From positions 1,736,001 to 1,800,000 of the forward strand of contig OY970234.1 in assembly GCA_963714125.1 (NCBI GenBank): a stretch of DNA of 64,000 nucleotides. The letters are read 5' to 3'. Both the position numbers and the translations under genes were made by a program. Positions 24,323 to 33,415 of this stretch are shown here, in pieces. The notes under the pieces are model-generated. The model made no database searches, was not told the origin of the DNA, and saw nothing but the letters and a program-made list of their open reading frames with translations. This DNA is from CAWCAW01 sp963714125. Lineage in GTDB: Bacteria; Actinomycetota; Acidimicrobiia; Acidimicrobiales; UBA8190. Each line of letters begins with the position of its first letter. Position 1 is the first letter of the stretch.

Positions 24323-25093
24323 ATGCGCATCGCCACCTGGAACGTGAACTCCCTCAATGCGCGCTTGCCGCGCGTGGAGGAATGGCTCGAGTACGCCCGC
24401 CCCGATGTGCTGTGCATGCAGGAGACCAAGCTCGCCGACACAGCCTTTCCCACCATGGCGTTTTCCGCGTTGGGTTATGAGTGCGCCACCCACGGCGACG
24501 GCCGGTGGAACGGTGTGGCCATCGCCAGCAAGGTCGGCATTGACGATGTCGCTACCGGGCTCGGTGCCGGCGTCGACGAGCAGGGGACTCGCCTGGTGGC
24601 GGCCACGTGCGGGGGCGTGCGGGTGCATAGCGTCTACGTCCCCAACGGGCGTGAGGTCGGCACCGAGCATTACTTCGCCAAGCTGGAATGGTTGAAGGAG
24701 CTTCGCGAGCACCTCGCCACCACGGTGTCGCCGTCGGATCCCGTGGCGGTGTGCGGGGACTTCAACGTGGCCCCCGAGGACAAAGACGTGTGGGACCCCG
24801 CTGCCGTCAACGGCGCCACCCATGTGACCGAGCCGGAGCGACAGGCGGTGCGCGACCTCGAATCCTGGGGTCTGGTCGACGCCTTTCGCCGTGTCTATGA
24901 CGGCGACAACCTGTTCACCTGGTGGGACTATCGGGCCGGCAACTTCCACAAGCACTTCGGCATGCGTATCGACCTCGTGCTGCTCACCAACGTTCTGGCC
25001 GACGAACTCACCTACGCGCTGATCGATCGCAACGCTCGCAAGGGAAAGCAACCCTCCGACCACGCCCCGCTGTTTGTCGACGTGAAACGCTGA
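24323..25093 (+). CDS. xth: Exodeoxyribonuclease III
   Basis: AP endonuclease/3'-5' exonuclease of base excision repair. Motifs: RIATWNVNSLNARLPR, LCMQETKLAD (metal Glu), GDFNVAPEDKDVW (catalytic Asp-Asn), WWDYRAGNFHKHFGMRIDLVL, and SDHAPLFVDV (catalytic His). About 256 residues, normal for the family. It follows the FabZ-like gene by three bases and is convergent with the UvrD-like helicase; a hairpin lies between the two stops. Confidence 0.95.
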   Translation: MRIATWNVNSLNARLPRVEEWLEYARPDVLCMQETKLADTAFPTMAFSALGYECATHGDGRWNGVAIASKVGIDDVATGLGAGVDEQGTRLVAATCGGVRVHSVYVPNGREVGTEHYFAKLEWLKELREHLATTVSPSDPVAVCGDFNVAPEDKDVWDPAAVNGATHVTEPERQAVRDLESWGLVDAFRRVYDGDNLFTWWDYRAGNFHKHFGMRIDLVLLTNVLADELTYALIDRNARKGKQPSDHAPLFVDVKR

Positions 25094-25115
25094 TCGATCG
25101 TCGATCGACGATCAG
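25090..25115. terminator. Two-way terminator hairpin between xth and the helicase
   Basis: CTGATCG (25090-25096) pairs with CGATCAG (25109-25115). The element begins within the xth stop codon and ends one base before the helicase stop (25116-25118), so it could end transcription from both sides. Confidence 0.5.
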
Positions 25116-26894
25116 TTACCCGGCCACCGGTAGCCGGTCGCGCAAGGCGGCGATGCGAGCGACGGCGACAGGCAACGCCAGCGTCGTGTCGACCACCGCC
25201 GATGCACCGATGGAGGCCAGATAGGGCGAGGGCTCGCAATCCCACGCGTGCTCGCCGGCGTAACGGCGACGGGACCACGAGCACCACAGCTCGTCTTCGG
25301 CCCGGGTCAGCGCCACATAGAGGAGGCGGCGCTCTTCGGCTCGAGCCGCCGGTGTCGACGCGTACACGATGGGAACGGTGCCGGCCTCGAGCCCGATGAC
25401 GGCGACGGCCGACCATTGCAGGCCCTTGGCGCGGTGAAACGTAGCCAGTTCCACCGCCGCCCCCGAGGGCGAGGACGAGTCTTCGACGTCTCCGGCGGCA
25501 CCGGCCACATCGGCTTCGAGAGCGTCGTTGGCCGCCAGCCAGTCGACAAAGGTGCCCGCCGTGGCTTCGGGGGCTTCGTCGATGTGCTCGTCGGCCAGGC
25601 GAACCACCGCCGGCACCAGGGCCGTGGCCGAACCCACGGCCAACTCGGCGATGGCGGCCCGCAGTGGGAGGTCGCGAGGCAAAGCGCGCAAAAAGGCGTA
25701 GGCAGCGTCCAACGGCCCGGCGCCGTTGCCCGAGTGCTTGCGGGCACCGTGTCCACGCGAGGAACGAAATGGAATGCCCGCCGAGCGCAAGGCGTCAGCC
25801 AACGGTTCGAGCCGAGCGTGGGTTCGGGCCAGTACGGCCATCTGCGACCACGAACGACCGGGGCGGTGCGACAGCCGAAGCCAGCGGACGACGGCGTCGG
25901 CTTCGGCTCGGTCGTCCTCGAAGCTCTGCACCGACGGTTCGGGACCATCGGGTCGTGTCGTGGGTGCGGGGTCGGTGCCGAGTACGGCACACGCGGCCCG
26001 CACCACCTGAGGGGTGCAGCGGTGGTTCTCGTCGAGCCCCAACACCGTCGTCTTGGGAAGCAGTGTCGGCATCTTGTCGAAGAGCGTGGGGTCGGCGCCG
26101 TTCCACGAATAGACGGCTTGAAAGGGGTCACCCACCACAAAGAGATCGTCGCGGTCGCCGAGCCACGCCTTGAGCAGGCGCCACTGGGCCGGGTTGACGT
26201 CCTGAAACTCGTCGACGAAGAGGTGGCGCACCCGCCAACGCACCGCCGCCGCCACGGTGCCATCGCGCTCGATGATCTCCGCGCACGAGGTGAGGAGGTC
26301 GTCGAGGTCGATGAGCCCGCGGCGCGCTTTAGTTTCCCCGTAGCGGGCGTAGATCTCGGCCACCTCAGCGGGGGAGAGCGGTGTCACGCGTCCGGCTGCC
26401 ACCGCCGCGTCCCGGTATCCCTCGGGTGCAATCAGGCGTGCCTGGGCCCAGTGCAGCTCAGCGTCCACGGACCCGATGAGGTTCTGGCGAGCCGCTCCGG
26501 TGACCGTGGTATCGGCTGGGAGCAATTCGCCGACGACGCGACGGGAGTCGTCGAGTAACCGGCGGGGACGTTCGGCCCGATCGGCCCAATGGTGACGGAG
26601 CTGTCGGTAGGCGGCGGCGTGGAACGTCCCGGTGGGAACAACGCCCGGCACCCCCAACGTGAAGAGTCGACTGCGCAACTCACCGGCCGCCTTGCGGGTG
26701 AAGGTCACGACCAAGGTGTGGTCGGCAGACGCCGAGCCGTCGAGCACTCGACGAGCGACTCGCCTGGTGAGCACGGAGGTCTTGCCCGAGCCGGCGCCGG
26801 CGCGCACGCACAGGGGGGAGTCGTCGGCCATCACCGCCTGGGTCTGGGACGGCGTGAGGCCGAGGACAAGGCTTTTTATCGAATCGTCGGCCAC
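25116..26894 (-). CDS. UvrD/Rep-family DNA helicase, short form
   Basis: Superfamily 1 3'-5' helicase. LTPSQTQAV is the Q motif, AGAGSGKTSVLTRR motif I, VDEFQDVNPAQW motif II, VGDPFQAVYSWNGAD motif III, FHRAKGLQWSAVAVIGLE motif V, and RRLLYVALTRAEDELW motif VI. About 592 residues, roughly 100 shorter than UvrD/PcrA, with reduced 1B/2B subdomains and no HRDC or cysteine-rich C-terminus as in mycobacterial UvrD2. The start GTG 26894 lies 6 bases after a minus-strand TACCTT box (26906-26901). Likely DNA repair; its partner is unknown. Confidence 0.9.
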   Translation of the reverse strand: MADDSIKSLVLGLTPSQTQAVMADDSPLCVRAGAGSGKTSVLTRRVARRVLDGSASADHTLVVTFTRKAAGELRSRLFTLGVPGVVPTGTFHAAAYRQLRHHWADRAERPRRLLDDSRRVVGELLPADTTVTGAARQNLIGSVDAELHWAQARLIAPEGYRDAAVAAGRVTPLSPAEVAEIYARYGETKARRGLIDLDDLLTSCAEIIERDGTVAAAVRWRVRHLFVDEFQDVNPAQWRLLKAWLGDRDDLFVVGDPFQAVYSWNGADPTLFDKMPTLLPKTTVLGLDENHRCTPQVVRAACAVLGTDPAPTTRPDGPEPSVQSFEDDRAEADAVVRWLRLSHRPGRSWSQMAVLARTHARLEPLADALRSAGIPFRSSRGHGARKHSGNGAGPLDAAYAFLRALPRDLPLRAAIAELAVGSATALVPAVVRLADEHIDEAPEATAGTFVDWLAANDALEADVAGAAGDVEDSSSPSGAAVELATFHRAKGLQWSAVAVIGLEAGTVPIVYASTPAARAEERRLLYVALTRAEDELWCSWSRRRYAGEHAWDCEPSPYLASIGASAVVDTTLALPVAVARIAALRDRLPVAG

Positions 26895-26962
26895 GGGGGG
26901 AAGGTACCGGGGGGGTGTGACGTCGCGGGGGATGGTGGTGGGCCTGGCGTAGCCTGCATCGG

Positions 26963-27739
26963 ATGCTGCGTTCGCTCGCCGGTGGCACGCTTTTCGGCGA
27001 GGCGTGGGGGGAGGCTCCGGCCCAGGTCATCGCCTTGCACGGCTGGATGCGCACGCACGCCGACTTTGCCGGCGCCTTGGGGCCGGCGGCACCAGGTGGG
27101 GCGCTGCCGGTGCTCGCCGTCGACCTCCCCGGGTTCGGTGCGACGCCACCGCCTCCGGAGGTGTGGGGCTCGGAGCAGTACGCCTCGGTGGTGGCGTCTC
27201 TGCTCGACAAAGCGGGGGACACCGTGGTCGCCTCCGGACACCCCGTCGTGGTGGTGGGCCATTCGTTCGGGGGCCGGGTGGCCGTGCGGCTGGCTGCGTC
27301 TCGGCCCGACCTCGTGCGCGCCTTGGTGCTCACTGGCGTGCCGCTTGTCCCCCGACCGGGCCGTGGCCGCGGCCGCACCGCTGTTGCCTACCGGGCCGTG
27401 CGCACGTTGCGGCGAGCTGGTCTTGTCAGCGAGGACAGGCTCGACGCGGCCCGCCAGCGCTACGGCTCGGAGGACTATCGACGGGCCGAGGGGGTCATGC
27501 GCGGCGTGTTGGTGCGCAGCGTCAACGAACGCTACGACGACGACCTCGCTGCCTTGCGTGGTCCGGTGGAGTTGGTATGGGGTGAGAACGACACCGAGAC
27601 ACCGCTCGAGGTGGCCCGGGCCGTCGTGACCCGGGTGCCCACCGCCCGCCTCACCATATGTAGCGGCGCCGGACATCTCACGCCGCTGGTTGCCCCCGCC
27701 GAGCTGCGGGCGGCGGTCGAGCGCGGCCTGGCGTCATGA
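26963..27739 (+). CDS. Alpha/beta hydrolase
   Basis: About 258 residues: ALHGWMRTHADF (oxyanion loop), VVVGHSFGGRVAVRLAA (nucleophile Ser), LVWGENDTETPLE (acid) and CSGAGHLTPLVAPAEL (His). The start ATG follows a TAGCCT box (26950-26955) by 7 bases. It overlaps the MurF-like gene by ATGA, and the run continues to a D-Ala-D-Ala ligase-like gene, which suggests but does not prove a link to cell-wall precursors. Substrate unknown. Confidence 0.85.
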   Translation: MLRSLAGGTLFGEAWGEAPAQVIALHGWMRTHADFAGALGPAAPGGALPVLAVDLPGFGATPPPPEVWGSEQYASVVASLLDKAGDTVVASGHPVVVVGHSFGGRVAVRLAASRPDLVRALVLTGVPLVPRPGRGRGRTAVAYRAVRTLRRAGLVSEDRLDAARQRYGSEDYRRAEGVMRGVLVRSVNERYDDDLAALRGPVELVWGENDTETPLEVARAVVTRVPTARLTICSGAGHLTPLVAPAELRAAVERGLAS

Positions 27740-29352
27740 TGAGGACACTGGCGTCGGTGTGGATCGATCACTCCACCGACGCCCTCGGTTGGGCGGTGGT
27801 CGCCCTTGGCGTCGTCGCCTCCGGGTTGGCCGGCGTGCGCTGGTTGCGCGTGGCCCAGCGGGAGCACTACCTGGCCGGTTCGGTGGCGCGTTTTGCCGTG
27901 CGCTGGTGGGTGCGAATCCCACTCAACGCCATCGGCGCCGTGGTTGCGGTGGCCGGCGTCGTCGTCGCGGCGCGCTGGGCCGTCGCCGGCATTGTCACGG
28001 CCGTGATCGTCGGCGGTGGTCCGCTCGGTCTGTCGGTGCGTGGGCGCAGTTCGGCGCTGGCCTGGACGCGGCGACTACGGACCCTCGCCGCGGTATGGGC
28101 CGTTTTGCAGCTGGTCGTTATTGCCTTAGGCGTGGTGTGGCGCGTCGCTCCGTTGGCGGCGGTGTTGGGCGCCTTGGCTGTTCCTGTCCTGATGGATGGG
28201 GCGTGCGCGCTGACCTCTCCGTTCGAACGACGGTTGGCCGAACGACACGTGACGGCGGCCGCCGAACGCCTGGCCCGTGTCGCCCCCACCGTGGTCGCCA
28301 TCACCGGCTCCTACGGAAAAACCAGCACCAAGGGGTACGTGGCCCACTTGCTGGCAGGTTCGCGCTCGACGGTGGCCAGCCCGGCCAGCTTCAATAATCG
28401 CGCCGGGTTGTCGAGAGCGGTGAACGAACACTTGGCTCCCGGCACCGATGTCTTTGTAGCCGAGATGGGCACCTACGGCCCCGGCGAGATAGCCGAACTG
28501 TGCGAATGGATGACGCCCGACGTCGCCGTTATCACGGCTATCGGCCCCGTCCATCTGGAGCGCTTTGGCAGTGAGGACCGCATCGTGGCGGCCAAGGCGG
28601 AGATCCTCGCCAAGGCGCCCAGTGTGGTCCTGGTGGTCGACGATCCCCGTCTCGCCGCGTTGGCGGACCGGGCCGAGGCCGACGCCAAACGCGTGTGGCG
28701 TGTCTCGACGGTCGATGCCGATCCTGATGCCGATGTGAGTGTGGTGGAGCACCCCGACGGGTTGTCGTTGCGCATCGCCGGCCAGGAGGTGGTGCGTGCC
28801 GTGGCCATCGCGGCGCGCCCTGGCAACGTGGCCGCGGCGGTGGCGGTGGCGTTGCAGCTCGGCGTGCTCCCCGAGGACATCGGGCGCCGACTGCCTTCGT
28901 TGCCGGGGGCGGCCCATCGCCTGGAGGCGGCCACGGCTCCGAGCGGCGCCATCGTCCTCGACGACACCTATAACTCCAATCCGGCCGGGGCTCGCGTAGC
29001 GCTGGCGGCGCTGCAAGCAGCGGGAGCACCCGGCGCGCACCGGCGCCGGGTGGTGGTCACCCCGGGCATGGTCGAACTTGGGAAGCGTCAGGCCGAGGAG
29101 AATGCGCGCTTTGCCGGCGATGCCGCTCGCATCGCCACCGACGTGCTCGTGGTGGGGCGTACCAATCGCGCCGCTCTGGTGCGCGGAGCTCGAGGGTCGA
29201 GCTCTGGAGGAGGGTCCTCGGATGCGGCGGGCGCCGTGGCCCGGACCATGACGGTTCCCGATCGGCGGCGCGCCGTGCAGTGGGTTCGAGAGCACCTGGG
29301 CACCGGGGACGTCGTCCTCTACGAGAACGACCTGCCCGACCACTACCCTTGA
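27736..29352 (+). CDS. Membrane-anchored MurF-like ligase
   Basis: Mur-ligase fold (ATP-driven amide bond formation). Residues about 10-155 hold roughly five hydrophobic segments (for example GWAVVALGVVASGLAGV and AAVWAVLQLVVIALGVVW) where MurF would have its UDP-MurNAc-binding domain. From about residue 185 the catalytic core begins: AITGSYGKTSTKGYVAHLL (P-loop), FNNRAGLSRAVNEHL, VAEMGTYGPGEIAELCE, and ITAIGPVHLERFGS. The C-terminal domain has the MurF-like DDTYNSNPAG. About 538 residues. It probably joins a dipeptide such as D-Ala-D-Ala to a membrane-bound acceptor; this is inferred from the missing UDP domain and from the ligase gene that follows 5 bases later. The first codon overlaps the hydrolase stop (ATGA). 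Confidence 0.82.
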   Translation: MMRTLASVWIDHSTDALGWAVVALGVVASGLAGVRWLRVAQREHYLAGSVARFAVRWWVRIPLNAIGAVVAVAGVVVAARWAVAGIVTAVIVGGGPLGLSVRGRSSALAWTRRLRTLAAVWAVLQLVVIALGVVWRVAPLAAVLGALAVPVLMDGACALTSPFERRLAERHVTAAAERLARVAPTVVAITGSYGKTSTKGYVAHLLAGSRSTVASPASFNNRAGLSRAVNEHLAPGTDVFVAEMGTYGPGEIAELCEWMTPDVAVITAIGPVHLERFGSEDRIVAAKAEILAKAPSVVLVVDDPRLAALADRAEADAKRVWRVSTVDADPDADVSVVEHPDGLSLRIAGQEVVRAVAIAARPGNVAAAVAVALQLGVLPEDIGRRLPSLPGAAHRLEAATAPSGAIVLDDTYNSNPAGARVALAALQAAGAPGAHRRRVVVTPGMVELGKRQAEENARFAGDAARIATDVLVVGRTNRAALVRGARGSSSGGGSSDAAGAVARTMTVPDRRRAVQWVREHLGTGDVVLYENDLPDHYP

Positions 29353-29357
29353 TCGCC

Positions 29358-30488
29358 ATGCCTGCCGCCGCCTCCCGCATCGCCGTCTGCTTCGGCGGCC
29401 CCTCGCCTGAGCACGACGTCAGCGTGCTGACCGGTCTGCAAGCAGCCCGAGAGCTGGCCGGAGCCGGGCGCGCCGTGACCGGGCTGTACTGGTCCAAGAC
29501 GGCGGAGTGGTTTCGAGTCGACCCCACCTTGGAGGCCTCGTCGTTCGTCGATGGCGTGCCCCGCGGCGCCGAGCCTCTGCGGTTGGTGGTGGGCGAGGGC
29601 GGTTTCGTCACCGAAGGCCGGCTGGGGCGGGGCAAGACCGTCGACGTCGACGTGGTGGTCAACGCCTGTCACGGAGGGCCCGGCGAGGACGGCGCCCTCC
29701 AAGGTGCCTTCGACCTGGCCGGCGTGGCCTATACGGGCCCGCACGCGGCAGGCGCGGCCTTGGGCATGGACAAGTTCGCCTTCGCCGCCGTGGTGGGCGC
29801 GGCCGGGCTGGCCCAGCTGCCTCGCCGACTGGTGGTGCCGGGTGGTGACGCGGCGTCCCCGACAGACGTCGGTTTCGACGGGCCGCTGATCGTCAAACCT
29901 CGCTTCGGTGGTTCGTCGATCGGGATCAAGGTCGTCGAGGACATGCGCAGCGCCCAGGATCTGGTGCGTGTCGATCCCCATATGCGACGCGGCGCCGTCG
30001 TCGAGCCGTATCGCAGTGATCTGTTCGACCTCAACGTGGGTGTACGGCAGTGGCCCACCGTGACCTTGTCGGCCATCGAACGGCCGCTCAAATCGAGCGC
30101 GTCCACGGAGATCCTCAACTACGCCGACAAGTACGTCGGCGGCGAGGGCATGGTGAGCGCTCCGCGTGAGCTCCCCGCCGCGCTCGACGCCAAGGTGGCC
30201 GAGGTGTTGCGCGCCATGGCGACCGAGGTCGCCCGTCTGGCGGACGTACGCGGCATCGCCCGCATCGATTTCCTCTCCGACGGTGACGCACTGTTCGTCA
30301 ACGAGATCAACACGGTGCCGGGTTCGCTGGCCCGTTACCTGTGGGTCGACCCCCCCGTGCCGTTCATCGAGCTCCTCGACGCCACCATCGACGAAGCGCT
30401 GGCGCGACCGGCCATGACCTACAGCGCCGCGGGTGCCGATGGCACTGTGCTGCGGGGCGCGGGTGCCATAGCCGCCAAGCTCGCCTGA
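29358..30488 (+). CDS. D-alanine-D-alanine ligase-like protein
   Basis: ATP-grasp ligase of the Ddl/VanA family. SRIAVCFGGPSPEHDVSVLTG matches the Ddl N-terminus (usual form GGxSxEHxVS). The ATP-grasp Lys is in DGPLIVKPRFGGSSIGIKVVE, the C-terminal metal site in ARIDFLSDGDALFVNEINTVPG. About 376 residues, normal. I start at ATG 29358, since the longer frame runs into the murF-like gene. Whether it makes D-Ala-D-Ala or another depsipeptide cannot be told by eye. The pairing with a MurF-like ligase points to dipeptide supply for that enzyme. Confidence 0.87.
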   Translation: MPAAASRIAVCFGGPSPEHDVSVLTGLQAARELAGAGRAVTGLYWSKTAEWFRVDPTLEASSFVDGVPRGAEPLRLVVGEGGFVTEGRLGRGKTVDVDVVVNACHGGPGEDGALQGAFDLAGVAYTGPHAAGAALGMDKFAFAAVVGAAGLAQLPRRLVVPGGDAASPTDVGFDGPLIVKPRFGGSSIGIKVVEDMRSAQDLVRVDPHMRRGAVVEPYRSDLFDLNVGVRQWPTVTLSAIERPLKSSASTEILNYADKYVGGEGMVSAPRELPAALDAKVAEVLRAMATEVARLADVRGIARIDFLSDGDALFVNEINTVPGSLARYLWVDPPVPFIELLDATIDEALARPAMTYSAAGADGTVLRGAGAIAAKLA

Positions 30489-30556
30489 TCCTCGGCTGGG
30501 CCGCGTCTCGCCCTAGGCCCCAGTTCTGGGGCCGCCGGCAGTACCCTTGGTTGGCC

Positions 30557-31351
30557 ATGGCCTTTCCGCAACGCCTGCTCACCGAGGGCGAAGAGGTGGT
30601 CGTCGAGATGCGCCCGCACTGGTCGTTTCTCGGGTGGCCGCTGGTAGCCGCCCTGGCCGCGGTGGCGCTGGTGGTGGCCATTGTGGCCACCTATCCCGAT
30701 GCACCCGTCGGGGTGTCCTATGTGCTGCTGGCGGTGTTGGTGGTCGCCGCGTTGTGGTTGGCCGGTCGCTACGCCAAATTTCGCAGCACCAGCCTCATCC
30801 TGACGACCATCCGGTTGATAAGCCGTCGGGGCATTCTCGGTCGCAATGGGATGGAGCTTCGCCTCGAGCGGATCAACCAGCTCTCGTTCCACCAGTCCTT
30901 GCTCGGCTTGGTGCTGCGCTACGGCGATGTCGTGGTCGAAGTGGGCGGCGAGGCCGGACTGGAAGCGTTCGACCACGTTCGCCACCCCCAAGCGCTGCAG
31001 AGCCTCATCACCGAGCAGGTAGCCGCGCTGCACGGGCGACCCGCGCCGGGCGCTACCGGCGCCAACGACGATCGTCACACGCCACCCACGGGCACGCCGG
31101 CCATATGGGAGAACGCCGGCGATCAACCCACCGCCCTGCATCCCGTGGTGGCCCGGCCTCAGAGCCAGCAGCCGGCGGCACACGAGTCGGCAGCAGCACC
31201 AGCGCCACCCCCTCCTCCGGCGCAGCCACTGCCGCCAGCGCAACCCACGGTGGCCGAGCGCTTGGTGCAGCTCGACGAGCTGCGTCAGCGCGGCATCCTC
31301 TCTCCCGACGAATTCCAGGCCAAGAAGGCGCAGCTGCTCGAACAGCTGTGA
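30557..31351 (+). CDS. Membrane PH-domain (bPH2/YdbS-like) protein with SHOCT motif
   Basis: About 264 residues: two TM helices at about residues 20-65 (VAALAAVALVVAIVAT, YVLLAVLVVAALWLAG), a bacterial PH domain (YAKFRSTSLILTTIRLISRRGILGRNG, then ERINQLSFHQSLLG), a Pro/Ala/Gln-rich linker, and a C-terminal SHOCT-type helix pair (LVQLDELRQRGILSPDEFQ). Function is not known for most such proteins. The start ATG 30557 follows a TACCCT box (30542-30547) by 9 bases. Two bases separate its stop from that of convergent galK. Confidence 0.85.
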   Translation: MAFPQRLLTEGEEVVVEMRPHWSFLGWPLVAALAAVALVVAIVATYPDAPVGVSYVLLAVLVVAALWLAGRYAKFRSTSLILTTIRLISRRGILGRNGMELRLERINQLSFHQSLLGLVLRYGDVVVEVGGEAGLEAFDHVRHPQALQSLITEQVAALHGRPAPGATGANDDRHTPPTGTPAIWENAGDQPTALHPVVARPQSQQPAAHESAAAPAPPPPPAQPLPPAQPTVAERLVQLDELRQRGILSPDEFQAKKAQLLEQL

Positions 31352-31353
31352 GG

Positions 31354-32418
31354 TCAGCGCCGCCCGATGATGTGGGCCCCGCGCGACGCCCGTAGCCGCC
31401 ACGCCGCGGTGGGTAGGGCGGCGATGTCCACCGCACCCGGTTCGGCCAGCGCCACCACACAACCCCCGAACCCGGCCCCAGTGAGACGGGCGCCGTAGAC
31501 GCCGGGGATGGAGGTGAGATGCTCGACGAGCTGGTCCAGCTCGGGGGTGGACACCTCGAAGTCCCCGGCCAGGCTGGCGTGGCTGGCCGTCATGAGCCGA
31601 CCCGCCTCGACCACATCGCCGGCCAGCAAGGCCGAGGCGCACCACCGCACCCGGTCGCACTCGGTGATGACGTGGCGGGCCCGCCGTCGCAAGGTCGGAT
31701 CGGGAAGCCCCACGATGGCGTCGGGGTGCAGCAAGCCCAGCGGCCCCAGCCGATGAGAAGCGGCTTCACATTCGGCTTGGCGCGCCGCATAGCCGGAGCG
31801 TTCCACGGTTCGCTTGGTGCCCGAATGCACGGCCAGGACCTCGACCCCCTCGGGGATGCGCACCGTAGCCATGGTCAAGTCGGAGAAATCGATGAGCAAC
31901 GCGCAGCCCTCGACGCCGGCGGCCACCGTCAGCTGGTCCATGAGCCCGGTGGCCACTCCGGTGGCCGCGAACTCGGCTCGTTGGCACGTGCGGGCCATGG
32001 TGAGGGGCTCAGCCTCGAAGCCCAGCGCCAAGGACACGGCCACCTCCAGTGAGGCCGACGATGACAACCCGGCCCCCACCGGCAGGGTTGAGTCCAGGGT
32101 GCCGCGCCCGCCGCCGCGTGGCCTGATGGCGGCCACCATGGCCGCCACGTAGCGAGCCCAGCGCGGTTGGACGGCGCGGATGGTGTTCGGGTCAAAGGGG
32201 ATGTGCACGTCGACCGTGGCCGGCTCGCTGTCCCACACGGAAGAGAACACCACCTCGGGGCCGCGATCGGGGGCGAAGGTGACCACGGTGCCCAGGTCGA
32301 TGGCCATCGGTAGCGCCACACCCTGGTTGTAGTCGGTGTGATCACCGATGAGGTTGACGCGACCGGGGCTGAAGGCGTGGACAGGAGCAGCAACAGGCGG
32401 TCGGCTGGTAGCAGGCAC
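31354..32418 (-). CDS. galK: Galactokinase
   Basis: GHMP kinase making galactose 1-phosphate. The galactose-binding signature is in SPGRVNLIGDHTDYNQGVALPMAID, the ATP-binding GHMP motif in LPVGAGLSSSASLEVA, and the C-terminal motif in GARLTGAGFGGCVVAL. About 354 residues. The GTG at 32418 is the likely start, though a few codons later is possible. No other Leloir genes are nearby. Confidence 0.92.
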   Translation of the reverse strand: MPATSRPPVAAPVHAFSPGRVNLIGDHTDYNQGVALPMAIDLGTVVTFAPDRGPEVVFSSVWDSEPATVDVHIPFDPNTIRAVQPRWARYVAAMVAAIRPRGGGRGTLDSTLPVGAGLSSSASLEVAVSLALGFEAEPLTMARTCQRAEFAATGVATGLMDQLTVAAGVEGCALLIDFSDLTMATVRIPEGVEVLAVHSGTKRTVERSGYAARQAECEAASHRLGPLGLLHPDAIVGLPDPTLRRRARHVITECDRVRWCASALLAGDVVEAGRLMTASHASLAGDFEVSTPELDQLVEHLTSIPGVYGARLTGAGFGGCVVALAEPGAVDIAALPTAAWRLRASRGAHIIGRR

Positions 32419-32474
32419 GGCGAAACAGTTTCGCGCTGGCGGCGGCCTGTCGTGACCACAGTGCGCACAGGAGT

Positions 32475-32503
32475 TTGACCTGGCCTCTTACGACGGCAAC
32501 GAT
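32475..32503 (+). promoter_or_regulatory. Candidate promoter of the hydrolase-racemase pair
   Basis: TTGACC (32475-32480) and AACGAT (32498-32503) are separated by 17 bases and lie 6 bases before ATG 32510. It is one of the few places with a good -35 box. Confidence 0.4.
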
Positions 32504-32509
32504 CCGAAG

Positions 32510-33415
32510 ATGCAGCAGGTGGCGGTGGGGGACATCGAGATCTGCGCCGACGAGCTCGGCGACCGCAGCGGAGCGCCCCTGCTGTTGATCCACGGGCTGG
32601 CCGGTCAGCTCATCTCTTGGGACGACGAGCTGTGCGCCCTGTTCGGCGCGGCGGGATACCGGGTGCTGCGCTACGACAACCGCGACGCCGGGAAGTCCAC
32701 CATCGTGGACGCGCCTCGTTTTCGACCCGACGCTCGACGCTCAGTCAACCGAGACGCCGCCACCTACACCCTGGACGACCTGGCTGACGACGCGGCCGGG
32801 TTGCTCAAGGCGCTGGACATCGACGCCGCCCATGTCCTGGGGGCGTCCATGGGGGCCATGATCGGCCAGACCCTGGCCGTGCGGCACCCGGCCAAGGTGA
32901 TGAGCCTGTCCTCGATCATGGGCTCCACCGGCGCCCCCGACGTGGGCCTGCCCAGCGAAGCGGCCGCCGCCGTGCTGGTGAGAGCGCCGGCCAAGGATCG
33001 CCAAGGGTTCATCGACGGCGAGTTGGCCAACATGGGCATCTTCGGATCCCGGGGTGCACTGGTGGACGACGCCTGGCGGCGCCGCCGCTACGGCCGGCTT
33101 TTCGACCGGGGCCTGCAGCCCCGGGGCACCGGTCGCAACCTCATGGCCATCTTCGCCTCGGGGGACCGCACCGAGGCGCTGGCGAGCATCGTGGCCCCCA
33201 CACTGGTCATCCACGGCGATGCCGATACCCTCATCGACATGAGCGGAGGCGAGGCCACCGCCCGGGCCATACCCGGAGCCGAGTTGATGATCATCCACGA
33301 CATGGGCCATGAATTGCCGCCGGCGTTATGGCCCGGCGTGGTCGAGGCCGTCACCGCCAACGCCTCTCGGGCCGTGCCCGGCTCGGGGGCTCAAATCGCA
33401 AAGGGGACACGATGA
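32510..33415 (+). CDS. Alpha/beta hydrolase
   Basis: About 301 residues of the 3-oxoadipate enol-lactonase-like group: LLLIHGLAGQLISWDDELC, YDNRDAGKSTIVD, VLGASMGAMIGQTLAVRHP (nucleophile Ser), VIHGDADTLIDMSGG (acid) and IHDMGHELPPALW (His). Substrate unknown. Its stop overlaps the start of the racemase gene by ATGA, so it is likely co-translated with it. The ATG lies close behind a TTGACC/AACGAT promoter. Confidence 0.87.
   Translation: MQQVAVGDIEICADELGDRSGAPLLLIHGLAGQLISWDDELCALFGAAGYRVLRYDNRDAGKSTIVDAPRFRPDARRSVNRDAATYTLDDLADDAAGLLKALDIDAAHVLGASMGAMIGQTLAVRHPAKVMSLSSIMGSTGAPDVGLPSEAAAAVLVRAPAKDRQGFIDGELANMGIFGSRGALVDDAWRRRRYGRLFDRGLQPRGTGRNLMAIFASGDRTEALASIVAPTLVIHGDADTLIDMSGGEATARAIPGAELMIIHDMGHELPPALWPGVVEAVTANASRAVPGSGAQIAKGTR

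Noticed and set aside
25090..25118. Origin or protein-binding palindrome at TGATCGATCG
   Set aside because: Its placement exactly between two convergent stops fits a terminator; no DnaA-box cluster surrounds it.
27736..29352. MurT/GatD system
   Set aside because: The MurF-type C-terminal DDTYNSNP is present, there is no GatD neighbour, and the cysteine-rich MurT insert is missing.
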